64,000 nucleotides of DNA from Puccinia triticina (GCF_026914185.1 NC_070565.1:7254001-7318000); one strand, 5' to 3'. Positions 34,049-45,252 are shown, counted from the stretch's first letter. The notes: generated by a model not told the origin, from the sequence alone. Numbers and translations: made by a program.

Positions 34049-34163
34049 ATTGTTACTCGCCGGTCAATTGTGACCTCTTGTCCTCGCACCCGGTCAATCG
34101 TGACCTCTTGTTCTCGCACCCGGTCAATCGTGACCTCTTGTTCTCGCACCCGGTCAATTGTGA
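34049..34163 (+). repeat. 30-bp tandem repeat in the gypsy-3 leader
   Basis: Almost four copies of CGGTCAATCGTGACCTCTTG plus TTCTCGCACC between the 5' LTR and the gag start. Position in the leader suggests a possible RNA-packaging or structural role; this is inference. Confidence 0.85.
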
Positions 34164-34266
34164 CTACCAAATCGTGGACATTCGACGTCCAGCTCATCCT
34201 TACACCCGGAGTCCGACTCCCCCCCAGATCGTTTTCCCTCCCCCATCTTGGTGGTCATACAGGCCC

Positions 34267-36697
34267 ATGACCACCCAAAACACAAACAACGAACCCCTCT
34301 TGCCCATTACCCACCCCGAGGAAATCCTCTGAGCAGCTCGCCGTAGGGCCCGCCTGGACGCTGCACTGACCGCAACAAACCTGATCTCAGTCCCCCTCCC
34401 GTGTTCGCCGCCACTTATTCATAACACTAACCTGCCAGTAGTAGCCCCATTGGCGAACCCCAGATTACCTGAAACCTTTACTTGACAGATAACACTTGCC
34501 AATCCCAACGCCATGCAAGACTTGGAAGAACCAAACCTACCTGGCCCCTCAGATCCATCAAACCAGGAGGTCGAGGGTGAGATGAGCATCACGGACTGCT
34601 TCAAAGCACTCCTGACCATTCAGAAAAACACGGCAGTGCAATTCCAAGCAGCTCAACTTCAAGCCGAACGAGCCCAGGCACAAGCTGATGAGCAACGTCG
34701 CCGTGACGCCGAACGGATCGCCGCCATCGAGGAGCAACGAAAATTAGACAACAAGAGATTTGTTGAGCTCCGCCGCCTTGATACAGAAAGGATCGCGGCC
34801 ATGGACGAGCAGCGCAGATTGGACAGTGAAAGGATCGCATAACAACGCCGCCTGGACACCGAGAAGCTCGCCCTCTTGGAGGAGATCGCCGTAAACAGTG
34901 CCAACAGGCAAGAGCCGGCACAATATTCAAGTATGCGTACAGACGGTCGCATCGATCTCACATGTTTTCGAACCTCAGATGGGCCACAATTCAAGGGCCC
35001 ATTCCAGGAGGTTGAACCTTTCCTCACATGGATGCAAGGAGTTACAATCTTCTACTCTACTCGTAATGTCACCCACCCGGACGACAAACAATTGATTCTC
35101 GGCGCCCTGATCACTGAGACAAACTTACTTTCCTATTATTCAAACGTGTCAGCCGCATTCAACGGCAAGTCATGGGAAGAATTTCGAACCTGCCTCTTCA
35201 AGTTCTGTCTACCAGAGGACTGGCGCACAGAACTTTGCCAAAAAATTAAACACCTGGAGATGTCGAGCACAGAATCTTTTATGGAGTTCTCCGGACGCAC
35301 ACGCACCCTACAAAGCCTGGTGAACTTCGAGAAGGCCTCCATCTCCGACTTCGACCTCGCTGAATTTGTTATGTTTGGATTACCCCACGTGTTCAAGACT
35401 AAGGTCAAGGACTTCCAGCTGCTCTCTGTTGCGAACTTCAGCTACAGCAACTTTGAAAGCCGCACTAACGGATTCTACACCAGTTTGTCAGGATTTGGGC
35501 TTGTTCCCGAATCAGGGGAAGCGCAAGGCTTCTAAACCTAACCCTACTGGGGATCATGGTGAGCCAGCGCGACCCTCAGGCACATGCATTATGCATGTAG
35601 CTCCTAGGCAGAAGGAATACGCGAAAGCTAATTCCTCTGCTCCTCTTCTTGTAGCCACGTCATCAACCAATGCAGAGCCCAAGCAACCCAAACACGACAA
35701 GCCACCTACCAGGTAAGCATGTCGATTGGGATTGTCACAGCTAGGAGAAGAGTGGCTGATTAGAGACTCTCTAATATTACAGCTCACCTTCATCCGACGC
35801 CAAATCAGACTGACCCGGTTCCAGCCTTCGTGATAGGATCACCAACCCTGCTAGCGGTGGTAAGTCCATCACTGTTGAGCCTTAAGAGCAAGAGATACCG
35901 AACTGATTGGTCATGTATGCTACCAGCATTCGACTGCTGCAGTTCCGGTACTCTCGCAGCTTGCATCGGCGATACTATTGCATCAGGCTCATTGAGCTAA
36001 AAGTAAGAACCATCTTACTCAGCTCACTGCTAACGGGAGTCTAAAATACTGACGAAGACTACAGTCTCCTCAGTAGAACCTTAGGTTCCTCAGCTGCACC
36101 GCAGCCAGTTATCTTTAGACTCAAGTACCCAAGCAAATCTGCTCTTAGGTACTTTAATTTTTTTCATTCTTATCATGTTTTTCATCTTTATTGTTTCCTA
36201 GTCTAATCAGATGAAATACATCTTAGTTGTGTCAATTTTAACACAGTTTACCTCGTACAAGAACGACCACCAACCGAAGCTCAAATGGCCCTGGTCCCAA
36301 CACAATGGGCCGCCTGTAGCCAGAGGCTTACTTATGGCGGTTGTTCTCATACCTCGACTCAATTGGAAAGTGCCATTTTTGCAAACGTCACTGCGGGAAC
36401 CCAGCCGGAGCCTGCCCAGGTCCGCAAGAGCGTCAAATTTTCATTCCCCCCTCCTTCGTGACCCCCCCAAAACCCAATAACTATGTCGCACCCCGAGCAT
36501 GGAAGACATCCCAAGGACCATCAGCCCAGACCGCAGGCAAAGCAACAAGTCGTCCATCACGCATAGCCGCAGTATCCAAAAAAGCGCCAGCGTTCAATGA
36601 AGCTGGATTGTCCACTGTTGCCATGATCAAGGGTCAGATGGAAGCCGAAGCACTGCAGTATGGGGATAACCCATTGGTCTTTATCCAAGGATGGTGA
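34267..36697 (+). pseudogene. Gypsy-3 gag
   Basis: Plus-strand gag remnant. The main frame runs from ATG 34267 to 35535 with in-frame stops TGA 34330, TGA 34480 and TAA 34840. It shows a coiled-coil rich in Gln/Arg/Glu with repeats (ERIAAIE/ERIAAMDEQRRLD), then a retrotransposon capsid domain: FKGPFQEVEPFLTWMQGV, DDKQLILGALI, SWEEFRTCLFKFCLPEDW, FMEFSGRTRTLQSLV. Near 35500 a frameshift leads into a Lys/Pro/Ser-rich tail with a possible donor (GTAAGC at 35714). A further segment (36350-36697) encodes a cysteine knuckle KCHFCKRHCGNPAGACPG. No RT, RNase H or integrase follows before the 3' LTR, so the element was non-autonomous. Confidence 0.75.
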
Positions 36698-37286
36698 AGA
36701 CTCAATACCCTCCAATAGCGAAGAACCCCCAATGACAAGAAAGAGACACTCTCCCTTTCTGGAATCCAAACAAGCAATGCCTCCCAAGCTACATACCAGG
36801 AGGACCTCCTGGAATTTCTAGACAACCCCAGCACATCAGAGAGAGACAATAAGTACGTCGCAATCTGCCAGACACCCCCCCCCTCGCTCTCTTCAATCTT
36901 TTCACACAGGAAGACGCTTACGCGGACCCCCTGTTACAGCTTGTAAACAACCCCCCTTATATCGTCGACCCCAATCTCCAACCGTTCACCTACCAACCAA
37001 CGGGGAGCCCCTGATTGCCATCCCATTACATTCTTCCGTCCCCATCTTTCTACTTTGTCCTATTGTTCCAAATTTAAATCAGCCGTCCCCCACCCCTTCC
37101 CCCCCGCGAATCAACACGGTACCCGGACTCGACACGGTCACCCACAACAGACCATCACTTGATCTACCGCGGATACACGGGCAACGCCTACGCTCATCCC
37201 CAACTCCTTTCTACTCACCATTTCCACCCTCGACATCCGCACTCTCTCCCCCACGGTTGCTTCCCCCTTTTTATAGGAGGGGAGAC
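36698..37286 (+). other. Gypsy-3 3' internal region with polypurine tract
   Basis: Short acidic or Pro-rich open stretches only; no pol domain recognised. It ends with ATAGGAGGGGAGAC (37273-37286) directly before the 3' LTR, a typical polypurine tract. Confidence 0.65.
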
Positions 37287-37605
37287 TGTGAAGCCCCCAT
37301 CAACACTGGGACTTCACACAAGGGGTTACGGGATCACCTAACCCTAAACCCTCCACAAACTCAAGTACTTGGACTCAATCCCGCGCTTCCCTAGTTGAGC
37401 AGAGATCTAATCTCTCTTGACTAGGTGAGCCATTTCCTTTCCTCTTCATCTGATGATTGTATCTAGCCACAGAGAGATCTAATCTCTCTTGACTAGCCTT
37501 TGAAATATAGCCCCAACGTTTGGAACTAGAACCTCAAAGGCCTGCCGCCTTGCTCTTGTGCCTTTTTTGTTGTCGCCACCAGTGAGGGTTCACAGAACCC
37601 TTACA
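37287..37605 (+). repeat. Gypsy-3 3' LTR
   Basis: 319 bp, TGTGAAG...CTTACA, uninterrupted. It provides the template showing where the 5' LTR was split. Confidence 0.93.
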
Positions 37606-37610
37606 CTCTG

Positions 37611-37940
37611 ACTGGTCATTGAGGTTTGATTCCTCTTGATGACCTCGGACTGGTCATTGGGAGGTTTGATTCCTCTTGATGACCAATCTGACTGGTTATT
37701 AAGAGGTTGGATCCCTCTCAATGACCAGTCAGACTGGTCATCAAGAGGTTTGATTCCTCTTGATGACCTCTGACTGGTCATTGAGAGGTTTGATTCCTCT
37801 TGATGACCTCTGACTGGTCATTGAGAGGGTTGATTCTCTCAATGACCAGTCAAACCAGTCATTGAGAGGTTTCATCAAGAGGTTTGATCCCTCTGGATGA
37901 CCGGTCAGATTGGTCATCAAAAGGTTTGTTGATTACTGGT
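37611..37940. repeat. Satellite, right part
   Basis: About eight ~40-bp units (ACTGGTCATTGAGAGGTTTG plus ATTCCTCTTGATGACCTCTG), continuous with 20930-21059 when gypsy-3 is removed. Some units are inverted, giving GACCAGTCAGACTGGTC palindromes. Confidence 0.88.
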
Positions 37941-38047
37941 ACAGACCCATAAAGAGGGTTTTTGGGCAATATCAAAGCCTGGAGGCAGCTATGAGATTGT
38001 GATTTGGTGTTGAGATACAGCAAAATAGCTGTATCTCAGTGTAATTA

Positions 38048-38191
38048 TGGTATTCAAAATTGCATATGTCACTGTTTACATAAAATCATAAATCCAATTT
38101 TGGCTGTGCATAAAACTTAAAGTTTCATCTCCCAGCCAAAATTTTAGTTTATGATTTTATGTAAAAAAAACTTATGCAATTTTGAATAACA
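38048..38191. repeat. AT-rich palindrome (MITE-like)
   Basis: Arms of ~58 bp (TATTCAAAATTGCAT ... ACATAAAATCATAAA ... CCAATTTTGGCTG and inverse) around a short loop; probably a small foldback MITE. Confidence 0.7.
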
Positions 38192-38199
38192 TAAATCTG

Positions 38200-38677
38200 C
38201 CTTTGGTGGCTGGTGAGATTGCCAATCAGAGACTTTTGCCAGAGTTTTGGGAAGCCAAATTCTTTTTGGGAATCTCACAAAGATCTCATGTCGCGAGATT
38301 CTGAAACTTGCCAGAATCTCAATTTTGTGGGGGACCGCGAGTTCAGATTGAGATTCCGCCATGCAGCCAAACATGCCCTAAGTCCCTCCTTCCGAGGTTG
38401 CTTTTCTCCCCTGAGGAGGGAATTATGTTGAGGTGTTTTGTTGTGTTTCTCTCTTCTGGTGTGCTTTACATCCTGTTTCTCTGTTTAACTTTCATGTCAC
38501 AATCAGTGACACCTCATTTTTTATGTAGTCTGACTCTAGGTCAGCTGGTCAGACGTGGAAGTCTCTTTCCTCATCCTTCCATGATCTGGCCCTTGCCACT
38601 ATTAGAAGTGCAAGAATTCCAGCTTGAACATCCCAAATATCTCTATTCCCTCCCAAGAATCCTTGTGTAAATAAAAT
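38200..38677. other. Non-coding, MITE remnants
   Basis: No gene seen. It contains the CAGCCAAACATGCCC end shared with ~20740 and a GAGGTTGCTTTTCTCCCC segment whose inverted relative is at 61103-61155. Confidence 0.4.
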
Positions 38678-38846
38678 GGAGGACTTCCTGTTGACTTCAA
38701 ATAAATCTGGAATTCCAGCTCTCACAGGGGAATCCGGAATCTGGAACTCTGGATCCCTTTGGGGAGCTTCAAAGACCGAGATTTCACTGTGAAATCTGAA
38801 ATCTGTTGGCTCAGATCTGGAATTCCAGATTGACAGGAAGCCCTCC
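38678..38846. mobile_element. MITE (GGAGGACTTCC family), copy 1
   Basis: 169 bp with inverted ends GGAGGACTTCCTGTTGA / GGAGGGCTTCCTGTCAA and AAT direct repeats on both sides. It is the same family as 58564-58664. Confidence 0.75.
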
Positions 38847-38886
38847 AATAACATTGTAAGCAGTCTGACCTCTTCAAGCCCGGATA

Positions 38887-39951
38887 AAACAGTGGGTCGC
38901 TACGCTAAACTACACTATTTGATCAAAATCTCTTAGCTTAGCAGCCATTTTCCCCTCCAGGATTCATTTAGTGTTAGATAAAGTTAAAACCCGCTACGCT
39001 AAGAGTCAGCGTAGTTATAATAATTTCATTTCCAAAACAAATAGGGTTAGATTTAAATAATAAGTGCTAAACTAGAAATTAGTGTAACTTTTTATAAGCT
39101 GACAAAATTTTTGCACACATTTAGCATAGCTAGTGACAGCATACACTACACTACGCTAAACAGAAGCTTCATTAAGCTGAACTAAATTGGTTAGCTTAAA
39201 TTGTTTCACTCAAACCAGACACTGGCACAAGCTTTGGGAGAAGAAAATAGGTGTTTTTTTACCCCTTCTTATTATGATGAATAAGATAAATTATTTCAAG
39301 TCCCCAGGAAGATGTCCGCCCAAGATCTCTCATTTCATTATCATAGAAATCACAACAAGACAGGAAAAAAACATATAAGCAGACAAACCATTAAAAAGAA
39401 GAGAAACAAGGGTGGGTGAGTGCTGAGTTGAAGCAATCAAGCAAGAGATGAGTGGAGTTTATTGAGGGAGAAGTTATAACGTGATGAATGAGTATTATAA
39501 ATGATGTTTGGTGTGCTGAATGATGGTTGCGTACTCTCATATAGTATATCAGGAGTGAAAAGTGATGCTGTCTGAGTTCTACTGTGGTCCACTGAGTTCA
39601 ATTAGAACCTGGTCTTGGGCAAAAAGCCACAACATGTGTTCACATATGTAATCAAAGTACAACCACCACACTGAGAGTTAGCGTAACTTCACAGAGCACC
39701 AGACCAACAGTTAGCGTAGCTTTTTGGAACGCTAACATTGCTCAAATGATAATTCCAAAGAATTTGAATAGTGTTAAATTTCTTTTTCAATTCCAGCTAA
39801 CACTATGCTAACAGCTATTTTTTTCTTCAAGAAAATGCCTTAGTGTTAGTTGGAAAAAATGAAAGCTAACAGTAACTTCTCTTTAGCGTAGCTGAAAACA
39901 ACTAACACTACACTACACTACAGCTATTGTTAGTGTAGCTGATCCACTGTT
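38887..39951. mobile_element. Non-autonomous hAT-like element, GCTAC family
   Basis: 1,065 bp with imperfect inverted ends AAACAGTGGGTCGCTACGCT / AACAGTGGATCAGCTACACT and 8-bp flanks CCCGGATA / GCCGGATA (7 of 8 match). GCTACGCTAA/TTAGCGTAGC motifs cluster near both ends, as subterminal repeats do. No transposase is seen. Confidence 0.65.
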
Positions 39952-39959
39952 GCCGGATA

Positions 39960-40869
39960 TCCCAATTGATATATCTGGTGCTAAATGCACAAACAAGTAT
40001 TGCACAGGAGCCACAATTGTATATATTGTCTTTTCCGTAAAGCTTGGACAATTTCTCAAATTTTCTGTTTTTGTTGACTGAGGGAAATGCCATATTTTTC
40101 ATATACCTCTGCATGCGGCATCTTGACAGATGTCAGATAAGGCCCAAGGCCAAATCCACCCCTGGAGCCAACATCCTCCAGTAGGTGGTCTATGTGTTGG
40201 GTTGGAGAAAAACTGAGTTCATATTCTGAACCAGAGTGCCTTCCTTACCCCACCAGCCAGTGCCCATCACCATTGGCCACTGCCCTTCTTGAGGGTAACT
40301 GGGTGACATAAGACTAAGAGAGATTGACAAGGTGCCAAGGACATAGTCCAAGCACAGTGAGTCAATTTGTAATAATCATTCAGTGAGAAAGAATAACAGT
40401 CAAGAGAACAACTAGACTATATACATGTATAATATAGGCTAAGTTGTGGGTGTATAGGTTAGAAGCATACTACATAAGGAAATGCTAATATACTATCTCA
40501 ACAGCCCTCTGCCAGTATGGGGTCCAGGGAAAGGCCAACAGATGGCTGGGTCTCAAAGTGTCATTTAAAGTTGAGTGATGATTTTTGTGTGCATGTGCTT
40601 AAAAAACCTTGAATGAAAGGTTTGCCCAAAGTTTGGTGCAAACTGTGATTTTAGGTTAAGTGCATAACAAAACCAGAATTTGTGGGAAAAATCCAAGCAT
40701 TCTAGAAAAGAAAATACATATTATCAATCTATATGTACAGTAACTGCCAACTGGCTGCATTGAATCAAAAAACTGTGAGAGGATCCATGGACCGATGATC
40801 CAAATGGATCCGCACCTGTCAAACTCTACTTCACAAAAAACCAGGGGGATGATGGACTGCAAATCACAA
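39960..40869. other. Non-coding, nothing recognised
   Basis: AT-rich sequence without a supported gene, RNA or repeat structure on either strand. Confidence 0.5.
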
Positions 40870-41954
40870 CACTACAAACATTTATTATTCTGCCCAAAAA
40901 AGAAATAAAAGTCAACATGAAAAAAATGAAACCAGAATTTCACTCAGGGGAACAAACTGAGCATGCTGAGCCAAAAAAATAAAATGTACCAAACTGAGCA
41001 AAAATCATTGGACAATGTTTTGGGATGGTTTTTTTTCACGGGCCTGGTGGGCCTGGAGCGGGCTTGAGCGGGCCTTGAGTGGGCCTGAGACAGGCCTGCC
41101 CCAAAAGCACATTGGGTCAGTATTAAAGGTGTTTTGCCTTGCCCTGGGAGCTTCTGGGTCTTTTTATGGGCCCAAAATCTTAACATGGGCTTTTGGTGGT
41201 CTAGAAGTATCAACCTGCGCCACTGAATAGCCCATGGGCCTTTGAATTCCCAGAAAGCCCACCATGAGCCCCCACATAGCTAATGGGCTCTTGGTAGCCC
41301 ATGAAGATCTCCATGGGCCAACAGATACCCTCATGGGCTTTTGGTGGCCCATGAAGATCTCCATGGGCCAACAGATATCCTCATGGGCTTTTGGTGGTCC
41401 AAAACGCTCCCCATGGGCTTTTTGTGGCCCAGAAAGGAGGCAAAAAGCCCATGGGATCCCATGATGGAAGTATCTGTTGGCCCATAGGGATCTTCATGGG
41501 CAACCAAGAGCCCAATAGCTATGTGGGGGCTCATGGTAGGCTTTTTGGGAATTCAAAGGCCCATGGGCTATTCAGTGGCCCGGGTTGATACTTCTAGACC
41601 ACCAAAAGCCCATGTTAAGATTTTGGGCCCATAAAAAGACCCAGAAGCTCCCAGGGCAAGGCAAAACACCTTTAATACTGACCCAATGTGCTTTTGGGGC
41701 AGGCCCGTCTCAGGCCCGCTCAAGGCCCACTCAAGCCCGCTCAAGGCCCGCTCAAGCCCGCTCCAGGCCCGCCAGGCCCGTGAAAAAAAACCATCCCAAA
41801 ACATTTTCCAATGATTTTTGCTCAGTTTGGTACATTTTATTTTTTTGGCTCAGCATGCTCAGTTTGTTCCCCTGAGTGAAATTTAGGTTTTGTTTTTTTT
41901 CATGTTGACTTTTTTTTTTTTTGGGGGGCAAAATAATAAATGTTTGTAGTGCCA
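40870..41954. mobile_element. Foldback element, 1.1 kb
   Basis: Two arms of roughly 500 bp are reverse complements: left from CACTACAAACATTTATTATT, right ending AATAATAAATGTTTGTAGTG. Arms include a GGGCCTGGTGGGCCTGGAGC region with short GGGCTTGAGCGGGCC repeats. The centre holds direct copies of CCCATGAAGATCTCCATGGG. No transposase and no clear target duplication were found. Confidence 0.85.
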
Positions 41955-42028
41955 GCCACTGGCTATTTTTGGCCAAATGTTTCCAAAAAATAAAAACTGA
42001 GAAGACACCTGAGAAGCAAGGCGCTTTG

Positions 42029-42351
42029 TATAAAGGCTTGGAAACTGCGCGATACAGTCAGGCGGTGGATCAGCTCTCACGTGTTGGTACCCGGGTCTCC
42101 AATCTCGGTATCATTGCTATCATGTTGACTAACCTGCCCGATACAGTCCGGTGGTGGGTCAGCTCTCACGTGTCGGTACCCAGGTCTCCAATCTCGGTGA
42201 GGAAAGAGAGGAGAGCCGGGACTGTAGGCGCGTGTTGGTGACAGGTTAGGTTTGGTGCCTGTCACCGACAAGGTTAGAAACTATGTACATGGTGAGTAAG
42301 TACATAGTCTCTAAGCTATAGTTCGTGCATAAGTGCATGACTACTCTAACA
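42029..42351 (-). repeat. Copia-2 3' LTR with internal duplication
   Basis: 323 bp, TATAAAGGCTTGG...CTCTAACA on the plus strand. Longer than its partner (250 bp) because a CGATACAGTC...CCAATCTCGG segment is duplicated (~42050-42108 and ~42135-42197). Followed by CCCCCTCCC, the complement of the polypurine tract. Confidence 0.9.
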
Positions 42352-42374
42352 CCCCCTCCCACGCATGCACAAAC

Positions 42375-43062
42375 TACCCGATCAAACCCAGTTTGTTGCT
42401 TGCCTCCATCATCTTCGTCGGGCCAAGCTTCTTGGTGAATACATCCGCCAGCTGATTTACTGTGCTGGTCCATTCGAGTTTGATGTCGTTCGCTCTGATC
42501 AAGTCATTACAAAATAGAATGCTTGTTGTAAATATTTTGTTTTCTTCTTTGATGTATTATCCGTTGCAATCAAGATTGCCGCTTTGTTGTTGACATGTAT
42601 CAAAGTTTGAGGATATTGATTGATATCTTCAAGAATGTTCATCAAATGCGCAAGCTGTTGAGATCCTTCCGAGAGGGCCACATACTCTGTGGTACAAGTA
42701 GACAAAGCAACTACCATCTGTCGCCAAGAACCCCACGCGATGACATCACCACAAAAAGTCAGTGCATATCCAGTTGTCAATTGTTCATGCTCCCCCCCCC
42801 CAGTTCGCATCCGTCCACAGTTGAAGTCCGTCGCCACCCCCTCTATACGCCAGCTGCTTTCAGATCGTCCTTTGCACATACCCAAGCAGGAAATCGAGCG
42901 CTTTCCAGTGCAACTCTCCAGGATTTGAACAAAATCTGGCCAATAAATTAACCGCATATGAGATATCTGGACGTGTGCCGCTAGACAAATACATGAGAGA
43001 ACCAATAACTGAGCATAACTCAGTTGGATCAATGGGTTCTGCTGTTGAAATCTCCAAAACAT
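42375..43062 (-). pseudogene. Copia-2 RT C-terminus and RNase H
   Basis: Minus-strand remnant in more than one frame. 43057-42860 encodes a VIGSLMYLSSGTRPDISYAV block and SNPGELHWKALDFLLGYVQR, the usual Ty1/copia segment after RT. A frameshift then leads to RNase H (TGYALTFCGDVIAW, TEYVALSEGSQQ, LIHVNNKAAI). The final QLADVFTKKLG-like tail lies near 42430. The damage here, unlike the clean nested insertions, shows slow decay of the element itself. Confidence 0.85.
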
Positions 43063-43083
43063 CGTCCGTCAGCGGGCTTGTCT

Positions 43084-43893
43084 TCAGGTGAGTGTTCCGT
43101 TTGTATATTCAACAATCTTGTTTGCCATTAAACTTTGGTCCAGGAAAACTCCGTCTGATTTCTGCTCAATGTTAATTCCAACTAGACATTCAACTCTTGC
43201 TGACCACTTGATTTCCAGGTCTTTCGTCATTCCATCCCGCAATTGGTCCAAGAGGAATTTATTTGACGCCAGCGCGAAACCATTGTCAACATGGAGCCAA
43301 ATAATGACAAAGCCAGAGTCTTTGCGGAAAAGGTACAGTGAAGGTTCAATCTTGCTTGCTTCAAAACCTAATTTCTCTAATGTTTGCTTGAAGAATTTCC
43401 ACCAGCACCTTGCGGCCTGTTTGGTGCCGTAGAGTGCTTTTTTAATTTTCATCACTTTTCCTTTCAAACAGGGTAGAATTTCGACGGGTGGTTGCACATA
43501 AACATCTTCTTCAATTGGGCTATACAAGTAAGCCAAACTGACATCAAACGTCGCTGACGGCAGTCCTAACTTATTTGCCATTGAGATTAGCAGACGGAGC
43601 GTGTTTAGCGAGGCGGTGGGCGCGTAGGTCTCATTACAGTCAAATCCAATCTGCTGGTTAAAGCCTTTCGCTATGCATTGTGCGCGGAACTTTTTGATTG
43701 ACCCATCCAGCCGCCTCTTGAAAGAGAAAACCCAACGAGCTCCCAGAACTTTCATCCCCTTGAACGGATCAACAGCCTCCCAAACGTCCAGCTCCCTGAA
43801 TTTATCCATTTCGTAGTTCGCCGCTGTCCTCCACGAATCCGCATCCAAACCGCTAAGAACCATCTTGATGGTCTTCGGCAAGTCAATCTCCGG
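43084..43893 (-). pseudogene. Copia-2 reverse transcriptase
   Basis: Minus-strand Ty1/copia RT. Visible motifs: WEAVDPFKGMKVLGARWVF, FRAQCIAKGFNQQIGFDCNE, YAPTASLNTLRLLI, ATFDVSLAYLYSPIEEDVYV (first catalytic Asp), ALYGTKQAARCWWK, and IIWLHVDNGFAL where the second Asp of the usual YVDD box is replaced by Asn. That substitution alone would inactivate the enzyme. The frame is otherwise open and joins integrase at 52696 in frame once gypsy-2 plus one CCGG copy (8,802 bp, divisible by three) is removed. Confidence 0.9.
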
Positions 43894-44675
43894 TGTGGTG
43901 ACCAATACGGTGGTCAAGCTCAGTTCTCAGTTTCCGTCCTCACCAGCATCAGACCTCAAGTTCCAGTTTCAAGTTCTCAAGCTTCAATCCTCAAGACTTC
44001 AGCCTCTTATTCCCAGTCTTCCTCCCTGTCCTTCTCCCTTCACTTTCCATTTGCTTTTTTTGTTATCCTCTCTTCTCTTTCTAGTCAACCTTCATATTTC
44101 TTGGTCCTAACACAGAGTCTTGTTTTTGTGGGTTTATTCTTAGTTTTATGGTTTCTGTTATTTTTGATCTTTTCCCTTTCTTTCTATCTGCTCCCATCTT
44201 CTAATTGTCTGTTGTTTCATTTTGTGTGTCTGCTCTATGTTCTTGCTCTTGTTTTGTTTTGTTTGTTTTGTGTTTTCTTTTCTTTTCTTTTTTTTCTGTT
44301 GTTTGCGGTGGGTGCGCGCGCATGGCGCGCGAGGAGATGATGATTGGTCTGTGAAAGGTCTCCAGGAATCCAAGTTCCCGGCGAACTTGGAGGATGGGAG
44401 GCCATAGCACCTGTTCTGATCCAAGTCAGGGGTTATCAATTCAAGATCTTTTCTCGAGTCAAGAGTCCCCAGAGTCCCTTCCAGAATCCACCTTCCCAAC
44501 AAACCCAAACCGCCGCCGAGGATCCAAACCCCGGCGAACTCTCAAAACCACTCCGCCAAAGCTATCACCTCGAATCCCCTACAACTCTTTTCCGGACCAT
44601 CCGTGAGGGCAGCTCCCAGAGCACCTTTTCCCCTCCCAGCGCTGCCGCCGGCCTAGCACCGGACGGAGCTCCATA
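43894..44675 (+). repeat. Gypsy-2 5' LTR
   Basis: 782 bp with a long pyrimidine/T-rich centre (44020-44310). It differs from the 3' LTR mainly by a few extra bases near 44281 and an extra ~24-bp piece near 44510. Confidence 0.94.
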
Positions 44676-44677
44676 TT

Positions 44678-44728
44678 TGGTCCCCCAAGCCGGGATCGAA
44701 CCAGCGACCTCAAGATTTACAGTCTCGC
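44678..44728 (+). other. Gypsy-2 primer-binding site: 51-nt tRNA-Tyr complement
   Basis: Starting TGGTCCCCCAAGCCGGGATC, the segment is the reverse complement of a tRNA-Tyr 3' portion. On the complement one reads CCA, the acceptor strand, a TTCGATC T-loop, the variable region, and the anticodon loop CTGTAAA with GTA, down to G26. Primer-binding sites are normally about 18 nt. Confidence 0.8.
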
Positions 44729-45123
44729 TGTGGTTTTGAGGCGTTTGGCGGTTATCAATTCCTTTTGATTCCCATTTGTCTGAATCTGAGAATCCTAGCT
44801 GAAACCGCTTTGATTCTCTTCCAATCCAATTTTCATCCCATTTGCGACGCGAGGCACGGATTCCTTTGAGGCGCCAACGGTGTCTCTGAGCCCATCCCAT
44901 CAGTCCTCCGCAAACGATCTCGATCAACCGGTTTCTCCCCCTTTGAGTGGATTCCTTTGAGGCGCCGACGGTGCCTCAGAGCCATCTCTCATCCCTCGCC
45001 ACCCACCTCGTCTCAGGAGCCGCTCTAGTCCTCGTTTCATTGGATCAAGCCGTTTCAGGATCCGAATTCTCTTATTTCTTTTCTTTTTTTTATTTCTGGT
45101 GTTTCAGCGGCGGGGCACTAAGG

Positions 45124-45204
45124 GTATAAAAGTAAGTCCCCTCTAATTAGTAGCACCTCCAAAGTCTACACCTGTTTCAAAGCATCATCGCCACCACTGT
45201 GAGC
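45124..45204 (+). promoter_or_regulatory. TATAAAA and leader copy of the GTAAGT...GTGAGC motif
   Basis: GGTATAAAA is followed at 45132 by GTAAGTCC...TAGCACCTCC...CACTGTGAGC (73 bp), ending 48 bp before the gag ATG. This non-coding copy matches the coding copies in pol. Confidence 0.55.
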
Positions 45205-45252
45205 CGCCCCCCTTCGCCTTCCGCTTGTTTCTTTCTCAGATACTCGCTTGTC

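Larger units (their letters stand above)
21065..37605 (+). mobile_element. Gypsy-3: short gag-only LTR element, host of the KDZ insertion
   Basis: 3' LTR 37287-37605 (319 bp). The 5' LTR is split into 21065-21164 (100 bp) and 33780-33998 (219 bp), which add up to exactly 319 bp and line up with the 3' LTR base for base in length. Perfect CTCTG duplications lie at 21060-21064 and 37606-37610, inside a satellite. A purine tract (GGAGGGGAGAC) abuts the 3' LTR. Without the KDZ insert the element is about 3.9 kb and encodes only gag-like sequence, so it depended on pol supplied in trans. Confidence 0.9.

Noticed and set aside
44678..44728. A tRNA-Tyr gene on the minus strand
   Set aside because: Only the 3' two thirds of the tRNA (G26 to CCA) are present, the encoded CCA is included, and it sits exactly at the primer-binding position of gypsy-2.
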